In this document: in pieces, positions 27,939 through 35,103 of the stretch
Position numbering within the stretch: position 1 is the first letter of the stretch
Layout: each line of letters starts with the position of its first letter
Assembly: GCA_021827145.1 (NCBI GenBank)
Contig: JAKAXK010000002.1
Coordinates: 1-64,000, forward strand
Reading direction: 5' to 3'
Source of the DNA: Pseudomonadota bacterium
GTDB lineage: Bacteria > Pseudomonadota > Gammaproteobacteria > Acidiferrobacterales > Acidiferrobacteraceae
DNA length: 64,000 nt
Translations under genes and position numbers: made by a program
The notes under the pieces: generated by a model
What the model was told of the DNA's origin: nothing
Databases searched by the model: none
Seen by the model: the letters and a program-made list of their open reading frames with translations, nothing else

Positions 27939-28342
27939 GACGCGGGACGGTCGCCGTTTATCGCCATGCGCGAGGTGTGAGCCTCATCGAGCTCATTGCC
28001 GCCATCGTCTTATTGGGGGTCCTCGCTGTCGGCTTCCTGTCGATGTACGCGGATGTCTCCCGCCGTAACGCGATGGGTGTCCAGATCGCACCCATGACCT
28101 GGCTTGGCCAAGGGGTGATGGACATGGAGCTCCTGCAAACAGACCCTTCAGTCGGTTCCTCCCCGTCCAATTTCGGTCCCACGACCATCGGGCCTTACGT
28201 GGTCGGTGCCACCGTGTCGCAGACCCAGATCCAGGCTTCGACCGGGACCTACTACACTTATCTCATCGCGGTCACGGTCAGCTGTGTGACGGGACCCTGT
28301 ACCCCGGTGAGGTTTACTGCCCATGCTTACACGATCCACTAG
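27935..28342 (+). CDS. mshD: MSHA minor pilin, MshD-like
   Basis: 135-residue prepilin: HARG/VSLIELIAAIVLLGVLAVGF, Glu5 present, followed by MYADVSRRNAMGVQIAP. The ATG at 27935 overlaps the previous stop (ATGA) and is preferred to the track start at 27911. Two cysteines in VSCVTGPCTPVRF near the C-terminus may form a disulfide. MshD-family minor pilins probably initiate or cap the fibre. It overlaps the next prepilin gene by 20 bases. Confidence 0.75.
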   Translation: MRRGTVAVYRHARGVSLIELIAAIVLLGVLAVGFLSMYADVSRRNAMGVQIAPMTWLGQGVMDMELLQTDPSVGSSPSNFGPTTIGPYVVGATVSQTQIQASTGTYYTYLIAVTVSCVTGPCTPVRFTAHAYTIH

Positions 28343-28814
28343 CGCGGGTTTCACGCTCATCGAGATGGTGGTCGTCATCGTGGTGACCGCGATCCTTATG
28401 GCCATGGCCGCGCCCCTGATCGTGCACCTCGTCGACAGCTACGAGGTGAGTGCCGAGGGCGCGGATATGGCGTCGGCCGTGGGCCCCGCGATTTGGCAGA
28501 TCCAGTGGGATGCGCGCAACTCCAACAATCTGAACGTCAACAACGGTAAGACGTCCTGCACCTTGATCCTGCGGCAGTCGCCGAACGACAACAAAGTGAA
28601 GTATGAGTACGATTACAGTACGGGCGAGATATTCCAGCGGCTCCCGGGCCTTACACCCACGCTGATATTGGCGCACTTGACGGCCGCCAGCGGTAGTTGC
28701 CCCTTCGTGAAGAAGACTAACTACCTCGCAATGTACGACATGTGGTACCAAAAGCCCGGAACTCCGGGACGCATCGCGATCGAGGGGGCGCTGCCGGCTT
28801 ATGGTCGCCCGTAA
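28323..28814 (+). CDS. mshO: MSHA minor pilin, MshO-like
   Basis: 163-residue prepilin with leader MLTRSTSAG and helix FTLIEMVVVIVVTAILMAMAAP (Glu5 conserved). The globular part starts VHLVDSYEVSAEGADMAS, as in MshO/PilW-type proteins, and contains a Cys pair (TSCTLIL and SGSCPFV). Overlaps its neighbours by 20 and 14 bases, indicating coupled translation of the minor pilins. Confidence 0.75.
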   Translation: MLTRSTSAGFTLIEMVVVIVVTAILMAMAAPLIVHLVDSYEVSAEGADMASAVGPAIWQIQWDARNSNNLNVNNGKTSCTLILRQSPNDNKVKYEYDYSTGEIFQRLPGLTPTLILAHLTAASGSCPFVKKTNYLAMYDMWYQKPGTPGRIAIEGALPAYGRP

Positions 28815-29319
28815 ATTCCCATCCCGCCACCAAGGCTTCGTGCTCGTCACGCTCATATTCCTGATGCTGGCCGGCGTCCTGCTGCTGGCCGCCATGGCCT
28901 ATCTCTACGGGACGGTCAACACGGGGCAAGCCCTACAGAACGGGGGCGCGCAGGCCTTCGTGTCCGCCGAAAGCGGCGACCAGTATGGTGTCTATTGGCT
29001 TGAGACTCAGCACGACACGCCGCCCAAGATTCTCACGAACGGCGGCCCCTGGCATCCCGTGCCGCCGCTCGACAACGCGTCTTGCCCCGCGCAGGTGACG
29101 GTCACGTATGCGGGGAAGACCGCGCAATGCACGCGACAATTCGGGAAGAGTTATACTTATACCTATGTCACGGGGTCGACGAGCCTCTGTAGCGCCTCCG
29201 GCGCGCGCGCGACCGTCGCTCGCACGGTTTGTGCAAGGAAAGGAAAAGGGCAGGGGAAAGGGCAGGGGAAAGGGCAGGGGCAGGTGCAATATCGCCTTTA
29301 CGGTTGGGCCGAGCAATGA
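28801..29319 (+). CDS. mshP: MSHA pseudopilin MshP-like, with KGQG repeat tail
   Basis: 172 residues. Leader RHQG then FVLVTLIFLMLAGVLLLAAMAYLYG: a pilin-like helix in which Glu5 is replaced by Thr, the pattern of MshP/PilX/GspK-type tip pseudopilins. The end of the protein contains three exact KGQG repeats encoded by a 12-bp tandem repeat, followed by QVQYRLYGWAEQ. The repeat unit is a multiple of three, so copy-number change would alter tail length but not frame. Confidence 0.72.
   Translation: MVARKFPSRHQGFVLVTLIFLMLAGVLLLAAMAYLYGTVNTGQALQNGGAQAFVSAESGDQYGVYWLETQHDTPPKILTNGGPWHPVPPLDNASCPAQVTVTYAGKTAQCTRQFGKSYTYTYVTGSTSLCSASGARATVARTVCARKGKGQGKGQGKGQGQVQYRLYGWAEQ
29245..29280 (+). repeat. 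Three exact 12-bp tandem repeats inside mshP
   Basis: AAAGGGCAGGGG occurs three times head to tail with no mismatch, and a partial copy flanks each side. In frame it reads Lys-Gly-Gln-Gly. Purine-only strand bias is strong here, a setting prone to slippage. Confidence 0.95.
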
Positions 29320-29403
29320 GGGTGTGTGTCCGTGCGTCGCGCCGCCCTCGTTTTCTTGCGGATGGTTCGCTATACCTTAGACTAGCCACGCGGCGCGTAA
29401 CAG

Positions 29404-31137
29404 ATGACAACTGAGGCGACCATGATGGAATCCACACCGGCGGCGCGACCGCGCAAGGCGCGTCTCGGCGATCTCCTTGTGGAAAACAAGGTGATCTCGA
29501 AGGAGCAGCTTGAGACCGCGCTCGACGACCAGCGCAAGAGTGGCCGGCGTCTTGGGCGTGTCTTGATCGAGAATGGCTACCTCACCGAAGACGCGCTGCT
29601 CGATTTCCTGTCACGCCAATTGCGCATACCGTACGTCGATCTGCGCCGCTACACCTTCATGCCCGAGGTCGTGCGTCTGATCCCCGAGGCCTATGCCAGG
29701 CGCTTCCGGGCCGTTGCCTTGCGCGAGGAGGATGGCGCTATCCTCGTGGGGCTTGCCGACCCGATCGACATCTTTGCCCATGACGAGATTGCGCGGCTCG
29801 TCCAGAGACCTCTGAAGCTCGCGGTCGTGAAGGAGAGTGATCTCCTGAAGGCCCTGGATGTGGTCTATCGGCGCACCGAGGAGATCAGCGGGCTTGCCGC
29901 CGAGCTCGAGCAGGAGTTGTCGGCCTATGATATCGACCTTGGGATTACGGTCGCGGCCGAGGCCGTCAACGACGCCCCGGTCGTCAAGCTTCTGCAGACC
30001 ATCTTCGAAGATGCGATCCAGGTGAATGCCTCCGATATTCATATCGAGCCGGACGAGAGCGCGGTGCGGGTACGATTCCGCATCGACGGGGAACTGCGCA
30101 TACAGACCACCGCTGATCGCAGGATCGCCCAGGCGCTGGTGTCGCGTCTGAAACTCATGGCCTCGCTCGACATCTCCGAGCGCAGGCTTCCACAGGATGG
30201 TCGCTGCCAGGTGCGATTCCGCGAGACCGTCATCGACGTCCGCCTCTCCACGGTGCCCGTGCAGCACGGCGAATCGGTCGCTATGCGTCTCTTGAATCAG
30301 TCCAACGGCATTCTCGAGCTTGATCGGCTCGGCATGCCGGACGATGTGCTCGGGCGCTTGCGCGCCATGATCCATCAGCCCCACGGACTCGTGCTCGTCA
30401 CGGGTCCTACGGGTAGCGGCAAGACCACGACCCTTTATGGTGCCCTGAAGGAGCTCAATGTGCCCTCGGCGAAGGTCTTGACCGTTGAGGACCCGGTCGA
30501 GTACAGGCTTGCGGGCGTCAATCAGGTCCAGGTCAACCCCAAGATTGACCTGTCGTTCGCGCGGGTGCTGCGCGCCTTTTTGCGCCAAGACCCGGATATC
30601 ATTCTGATCGGCGAGATGCGTGACACCGAGACCGTGGAAATCGGACTACGCGCCGCCATGACCGGGCATCTCGTTCTCTCGAGCCTCCATACCCATGATG
30701 CGGTATCGAGTGCTTTGCGCCTCATGGATATGGGGGCTGAGCCTTATCTCGTGGCCGCCTCCTTGCGCGGTGTCGTGGCGCAGAGGCTCGTGCGCCGCGT
30801 GTGCGATAGTTGCGGGGAGCCGGTTGCGCCGACGCCGGCGGAAAAGGCGCTCTTCGAGGCCGATCTAGGCGCCGACATACCTCTGACCCTGAAGCGGGGT
30901 CGCGGTTGCGCCTTTTGTCAGCACACGGGTTTTCGCGGGCGGGTCGGGGTCTATGAGATTCTCGAGATCGATGAGGCATTGATGTTCGCCCTGCAAAAGC
31001 GCGACCCCGAGGCCTTCTCGCGTGCAGCGCTTGCGGCCCCCCACTATCGGAGGTTGCGTGCCGAGGCCCTTGGGCAGGCGGCGCGCGGTGTCACCACCGT
31101 GGAAGAGGCCATGCGCGCCGTGTACGGGACCGGCTGA
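29404..31137 (+). CDS. mshE: MSHA pilus extension ATPase MshE (GspE/PilB family), c-di-GMP-binding
   Basis: Hexameric cytoplasmic motor, 577 residues. The N-terminus carries two tandem MshEN repeats (RLGDLLVENKVISKEQLETAL and RLGRVLIENGYLTEDAL), the motif that binds c-di-GMP in Vibrio MshE. The ATPase core has Walker A GPTGSGKTTT (about residue 334), Asp box, Walker B DPDIILIGEMRD and a tetracysteine zinc site (CDSCGE...CAFCQHTGF). ATG 29422 or 29425, preceded by GAGG, are possible alternative starts. The ATG of mshG overlaps its TGA. Confidence 0.93.
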   Translation: MTTEATMMESTPAARPRKARLGDLLVENKVISKEQLETALDDQRKSGRRLGRVLIENGYLTEDALLDFLSRQLRIPYVDLRRYTFMPEVVRLIPEAYARRFRAVALREEDGAILVGLADPIDIFAHDEIARLVQRPLKLAVVKESDLLKALDVVYRRTEEISGLAAELEQELSAYDIDLGITVAAEAVNDAPVVKLLQTIFEDAIQVNASDIHIEPDESAVRVRFRIDGELRIQTTADRRIAQALVSRLKLMASLDISERRLPQDGRCQVRFRETVIDVRLSTVPVQHGESVAMRLLNQSNGILELDRLGMPDDVLGRLRAMIHQPHGLVLVTGPTGSGKTTTLYGALKELNVPSAKVLTVEDPVEYRLAGVNQVQVNPKIDLSFARVLRAFLRQDPDIILIGEMRDTETVEIGLRAAMTGHLVLSSLHTHDAVSSALRLMDMGAEPYLVAASLRGVVAQRLVRRVCDSCGEPVAPTPAEKALFEADLGADIPLTLKRGRGCAFCQHTGFRGRVGVYEILEIDEALMFALQKRDPEAFSRAALAAPHYRRLRAEALGQAARGVTTVEEAMRAVYGTG

Positions 31138-32372
31138 TGCCCGCCTTCCGCTACAAGGGGCGCAATGGCCGTGGCGAGGCGGTTGCGGGGCTCATGGAGG
31201 GGGCGAGCCCGGACGCGGTGGCGAGCCACCTCTTCAATCTCGGCATCACACCCATCGACATCCGCGGGACCGCAACCAAATCGCAAGCCTTGTGGCTCCG
31301 CGAGCTCGGCCGCTCGCGCGTCGACCTGACCGATCTCGTCCTGTTTTGTCGGCAGATGTACACCCTCCTCAAGGCGGGTGTACCCATCATGCAGGCCTTG
31401 CAGGGTCTGCGCGATTCCACGCACAATCGCACGCTCGCCTCCGTCATCGGGCAGCTCAACGACGCCCTGGACGCGGGTCTCGACTTGACCGCCGCCGTGA
31501 AGCGTCATCCCAAGATCTTCTCGACCTTGTTCGTGGCCTTGATCCAGATCGGGGAGACGAGTGGCACGCTCGATCAATCGTTTCTGCAGCTCGCGGGTTA
31601 TCTGGAGCGTGACCGCGAGACCGAGCAGCGCGTCAAATCGGCTACCCGTTACCCCAGTTTCGTCGTAGTCGCCCTGGTTCTCGCGGTCTTCATCATCAAC
31701 ATCTTTGTCATTCCGGCCTTCGCCCATGTCTATGCCGGCCTGCACGCCAAACTGCCGCTTGCCACCCGCATCCTGATCGCGGCGTCCAATTTCACGGTGC
31801 ATTATTGGTACGAGGTCCTGGGCGCGGTCGCGCTTACCGTGCTCGGGGTGCGCGCTTATGTGCGCACGACCGGTGGACGTTATCGGTGGCACAGACTGCG
31901 TCTTAGGCTTCCGATCATAGGGCCCATTCTGACCCGCGCCCTGCTCGGGCGCTTTGCGCGCGCCCTTGCCATCACCGTGAAAAGCGGCGTACCGCTGATA
32001 CAGGGTCTCACCGTCATAAGCCGGGCGGTCGACAATGACTATGTGGCCGCGCGCGTGCTACAGATGCGCGATGGCGTGGAGCGCGGCGAGACGCTTGCAC
32101 GTGCGGCGCAGGCCACGGGAATGTTCCCTCCGCTCGTGCTGCAAATGGTGACGGTGGGTGAGGACAGCGGCGCGATCGACAGCCTCATGACCGAGGTTGC
32201 GGATTATTACGAACGCGAGGTGGACTACGATCTGCGCAACTTGAGCACCGCCATAGAGCCGCTGCTGGTGGTCGCCATGGGGATCATGGTCTTGATATTG
32301 GCGCTCGGCGTGTTTCTGCCGATGTGGGATCTGGCCCATGCGGCCTTTCAGAGAAACGGGGGACAGGTATGA
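31137..32372 (+). CDS. mshG: MSHA inner-membrane platform protein MshG (PilC/GspF family)
   Basis: 411 residues with two GspF domains: the first around FCRQMYTLLKAGVPIMQALQGL and the second around RFARALAITVKSGVPLIQGLTVI. Three hydrophobic helices (near 170-190, 220-240 and 375-395) anchor it. The GESGTLDQSF-type and GEDSGAIDSLM repeats are family hallmarks. It connects the MshE motor to the growing pilus. Its TGA overlaps an ATG of a 23-codon frame in the following spacer. Confidence 0.92.
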   Translation: MPAFRYKGRNGRGEAVAGLMEGASPDAVASHLFNLGITPIDIRGTATKSQALWLRELGRSRVDLTDLVLFCRQMYTLLKAGVPIMQALQGLRDSTHNRTLASVIGQLNDALDAGLDLTAAVKRHPKIFSTLFVALIQIGETSGTLDQSFLQLAGYLERDRETEQRVKSATRYPSFVVVALVLAVFIINIFVIPAFAHVYAGLHAKLPLATRILIAASNFTVHYWYEVLGAVALTVLGVRAYVRTTGGRYRWHRLRLRLPIIGPILTRALLGRFARALAITVKSGVPLIQGLTVISRAVDNDYVAARVLQMRDGVERGETLARAAQATGMFPPLVLQMVTVGEDSGAIDSLMTEVADYYEREVDYDLRNLSTAIEPLLVVAMGIMVLILALGVFLPMWDLAHAAFQRNGGQV

Positions 32373-32541
32373 GGCGCGTTGGTGAACGCGGTGACCTCGC
32401 CGTCCGGCGAGGTCGGAAAAGTGCGGTTTTTTGGGGGTGACGACCCGGGTTGTGCGTGCTACTGTCGGCAAAAGAGCGGCCGGCGGGGCTTGAACCCGCT
32501 TACAGGGTGGTCTCATAAAAGCTCGGTGATAAGGGGGGAGT
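32373..32541. other. 169-bp spacer inside the pilus operon with hairpin and T-arm-like motif
   Basis: The only sizeable gap between mshE and mshN. It contains a 9-bp perfect hairpin GACCTCGCC-GTCC-GGCGAGGTC (32393-32414), a T-run 12 bases later, and at 32483-32499 on the minus strand GCGGG-TTCAAGC-CCCGC, identical in shape to a tRNA T-arm, but without the rest of a tRNA. A 23-codon ORF (32369-32440) starts on the mshG stop. Possibly an internal processing or attenuation site, or the scar of a lost gene. Confidence 0.4.
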
Positions 32542-33456
32542 ATGTGGGGACGCTTAAGGCGCGAGCGCAAGGGTGCCGGTCTGTCCGGCATCGGCGTGCA
32601 TGCGTCGGGGCTTTCCTATGTGAGCGTCACCCGTCATCCACGGGGACCGGCGCGCGTGGAGGCCGCTGAATTCCGGCCCTTCGACGGCGTGGAGCCCGCC
32701 CGGGTCCTGGCGCGGCTCGTGCTGGACCACGACCTCAAGCGCCGCCCCTGTACCACCCTTTTGCGGGAAGGCGAATATCGGCTCTTGCAGACCGAGGCGC
32801 CGGAGGTAAAGTCCGAGGAACTGCGTGCCGCGCTGCGCTGGCGCATAAAGGACTTGATCGATTTCCATGTCAATGACGCGACCATAGATGTCTTCGATGT
32901 GCCCGTGCGCATGCCGGGACGGCCCGCGCTCGTTTATGTGGTCGTCGGACGCAATGAGGCGATACGCGAGCGCGTCGATCTCATGCACAATGCCGGCGCG
33001 GCCCTCGACATCATAGATATCCCGGAGCTTGCGCAACGCAATCTGGCGCAGCTCCTCGCGCAAGACCAGGAAGGCGTGGCGCTGCTCACGCTGACGGAAG
33101 ACGGTGGTTTTATCACCATTACGCGCAAGGGCGAGCTCTATCTGTCACGCGCGATCACCGACACCCCGGCGGCGCTCGCCGATGCTCGGGGATTTGAGCG
33201 TCTACTGCTCGAGTTGCAGCGCTCTTTGGATTATTTCGAAAGCTCCTTTCGGCAGAGCCCCATCATGCATGTCGTCGTGGCGCCCGCGTCGACCCGCACC
33301 GAGCCGCTCGTGGCCTTCCTGCAGACGCACCTCGTCCAGCGCGTCGTACCTTGGGAGGCGGGGCACTACGGAGACGTCGAACTAGCCGTCCCTGTCCCGG
33401 AGACCTGTCTCCTGACGTTGGGCGCGGCCCTGCGCCATGAGAAGGTGGTCCTATGA
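32542..33456 (+). CDS. mshI: MSHA biogenesis protein MshI (PilM-like)
   Basis: 304 residues of an actin-like ATPase fold related to PilM: GLSGIGVHASGLSYVSVTRH opens like the first phosphate loop, then ELRAALRWRIKDLIDFHVND and ERLLLELQRSLDYFESSF, the latter a typical PilM/MshI helix. In type IV pilus systems it recruits PilN via the peptide at the PilN N-terminus, here encoded next (QQINLYHP). A strong GGGGGGAG site precedes the ATG. Confidence 0.85.
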   Translation: MWGRLRRERKGAGLSGIGVHASGLSYVSVTRHPRGPARVEAAEFRPFDGVEPARVLARLVLDHDLKRRPCTTLLREGEYRLLQTEAPEVKSEELRAALRWRIKDLIDFHVNDATIDVFDVPVRMPGRPALVYVVVGRNEAIRERVDLMHNAGAALDIIDIPELAQRNLAQLLAQDQEGVALLTLTEDGGFITITRKGELYLSRAITDTPAALADARGFERLLLELQRSLDYFESSFRQSPIMHVVVAPASTRTEPLVAFLQTHLVQRVVPWEAGHYGDVELAVPVPETCLLTLGAALRHEKVVL

Positions 33457-34100
33457 GCGCTCAGCAGATCAACCTTTACCACCCCATCTTTCGCCGCGAG
33501 CAAAAGCTGTTCTCGGCCGTCACCATGATGCGCGCATGGTTTGCTTTACTCGCGGTAGGGGTTGCCGCGGCGGCATTCGACGCCTGGCAAGTCCACGGGC
33601 TGGCCGGGGCGCTTGCAAACGCTCAGCGCACCGAGCAGGCCGCTCAGGCGCAGCTGGTATCCGCCGAGCACATTTTTGGTGTAGGTCACGCCCGCGCACA
33701 ACTGGCGGCACTGGAGGCGCGCGAGCGGGCCCTGAAGGGGGTCGCGCGTTTCTTGCGCGAGAGCCGGCGTGCCGAGGTGGGGCCCGCCCCCGTGCTGCTT
33801 GCCATGAGCGACGCCATCGTGCCCGGAGTCTGGATCACGCGCTTCTCGCTGGACCGCAAGCGCCACGCCTTGATACTGGCGGGCCATAGTATGCGTCCCG
33901 CGCAGGTGCCACTTTTCCTGCATCGCCTCGTAGCTCGTCCCACGCTTGTCGGCTACCGGTTCCGAACGTTTGCCATTACACGCCCCCGTCATGCCGCGCA
34001 TTACAGGCCCTATGTGGACTTTACGGCGAGTACGGCAGCCTCGAAGTCGAAGGCCGCGATGAAGTCGGACGCGCCACGTTCTGCCAAGGGGGCGACATGA
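33453..34100 (+). CDS. PilN-like assembly protein (second MshI subunit)
   Basis: 215 residues. The cytoplasmic N-terminal peptide MSAQQINLYHPIFR matches the PilM-binding INLLP-type motif; one membrane helix follows (AWFALLAVGVAAAAFDAW), then coiled coil and a small alpha/beta domain (GVWITRFSLDRKRHALILAG). It forms the inner-membrane alignment complex with the PilO-like protein encoded next. Four-base overlaps on both sides. Confidence 0.85.
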   Translation: MSAQQINLYHPIFRREQKLFSAVTMMRAWFALLAVGVAAAAFDAWQVHGLAGALANAQRTEQAAQAQLVSAEHIFGVGHARAQLAALEARERALKGVARFLRESRRAEVGPAPVLLAMSDAIVPGVWITRFSLDRKRHALILAGHSMRPAQVPLFLHRLVARPTLVGYRFRTFAITRPRHAAHYRPYVDFTASTAASKSKAAMKSDAPRSAKGAT

Positions 34101-34735
34101 ACGTGAAGGCGTTGTTTGCGACTGGGCAGGAGCGGATCGACGCGCTCACCTTGCGCGAACGCATTTTACTCTTCGCGGCCATCGTGGCTGTCACCTATGG
34201 GCTCGTGGTGGCGGTCGCGATCCATCCACTCGAGGTCCGCGCGCAGGTCGTCAAGACCGATCTTGTGAAGACCCGCGCCCAGACGGCCGTCGTCAATACC
34301 CGACTCGAGACCTTGCTGGCGCCCGGCACGCGGGCCCGCGAGCACGCGGAGCGCAAAACCTTGAGTCGCCAGATCCGTGTCCTGAGAAGGCGTCTTGCGC
34401 GCCTCACAGGGGCTTTGGTGCCGGCGCGCGAGATGCCAGCGCTCTTGCGTGAGGTGCTGGCCCGCACGCCAGGAGTGACGCTCGTGGCGCTGACGAATCG
34501 AGGCACGATCGCCATGCGCCGTAGCCCGAAGGCCAAACCGTTCATCTATCGGCACGAGATGGCGCTGGTGGTGCGCGGACCCTACCGGGCTTTGGTCCAT
34601 TACCTGACGGCGCTTGCCCACACCAAGAGGCACGTGCTGTGGGGTCGCGTGACCCTCACGGCGGATCACTACCCCTTTTCCACGCTGCGGTTGCGCGTCT
34701 ACACCCTGAGTTCCCATGAGGCCTTGCTCGAATGA
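34097..34735 (+). CDS. mshJ: MshJ, PilO-like inner-membrane assembly protein
   Basis: 212 residues: one N-terminal helix (ILLFAAIVAVTYGLVVAVAI), coiled coil (VKTRAQTAVVNTRLETLL) and a C-terminal ferredoxin-like domain that includes HEMALVVRGPYRALVHYLTAL, a PilO/MshJ pattern (periplasmic dimer domain). It pairs with the PilN-like protein. The stop overlaps a possible ATG of mshK. Confidence 0.82.
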   Translation: MNVKALFATGQERIDALTLRERILLFAAIVAVTYGLVVAVAIHPLEVRAQVVKTDLVKTRAQTAVVNTRLETLLAPGTRAREHAERKTLSRQIRVLRRRLARLTGALVPAREMPALLREVLARTPGVTLVALTNRGTIAMRRSPKAKPFIYRHEMALVVRGPYRALVHYLTALAHTKRHVLWGRVTLTADHYPFSTLRLRVYTLSSHEALLE

Positions 34736-34764
34736 TTGGCACGGTCCTTGTATGGTATCGGAGC

Positions 34765-35103
34765 ATGAATAGAAAACGATTCATAGCAATGGTGCTCGTC
34801 GCCTTGGCGCAAGGCGCCCCGGCCTATGGTTTGACGGACCCGACGCGGCCCCCGTGGCTCGCGCCGATCGACCCCCGGCCCGCGCACGCGGGTCTCCAGG
34901 CGATTTTGCGCGATGGGCCGCGGCAGCTTGCGATCATTGACGGGCGACTGTCGGCCGTGGGGGCGCGCGTCGGGATCGATCGTCTGGTCGCTATCCGCAG
35001 GAACTCGGTGGTACTTTCCGGACCCCATGGGACACGTCGGTTGTTCCTGGGCTCGCAAGGCGGAATCAAGAAGACGGCGATTTTAAAGGAAGGCGCTTCA
35101 TGA
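34765..35103 (+). CDS. mshK: MshK-like periplasmic pilus protein (PilP-related)
   Basis: 112 residues from ATG 34765, which begins a signal peptide (MNRKRFIAMVLVALAQGAPAYG). The mature protein has LTDPTRPPW, then LQAILRDGPRQLAIIDGRLSAVGARVG, the MshK/GspC/PilP HR-domain pattern of a protein that links the inner-membrane complex to the secretin. A longer start at 34732 overlaps mshJ as ATGA but would put 11 residues before the signal. Stop overlaps mshL start. Confidence 0.78.
   Translation: MNRKRFIAMVLVALAQGAPAYGLTDPTRPPWLAPIDPRPAHAGLQAILRDGPRQLAIIDGRLSAVGARVGIDRLVAIRRNSVVLSGPHGTRRLFLGSQGGIKKTAILKEGAS

Noticed and set aside
29611-30588. 325-aa minus-strand ORF
   Set aside because: Antisense to mshE, whose ATPase motifs are unmistakable.
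32483-32499. Possible tRNA gene on the minus strand
   Set aside because: Only a T-arm-like 17-mer is present; no matching acceptor stem, D-arm or anticodon arm can be folded around it.
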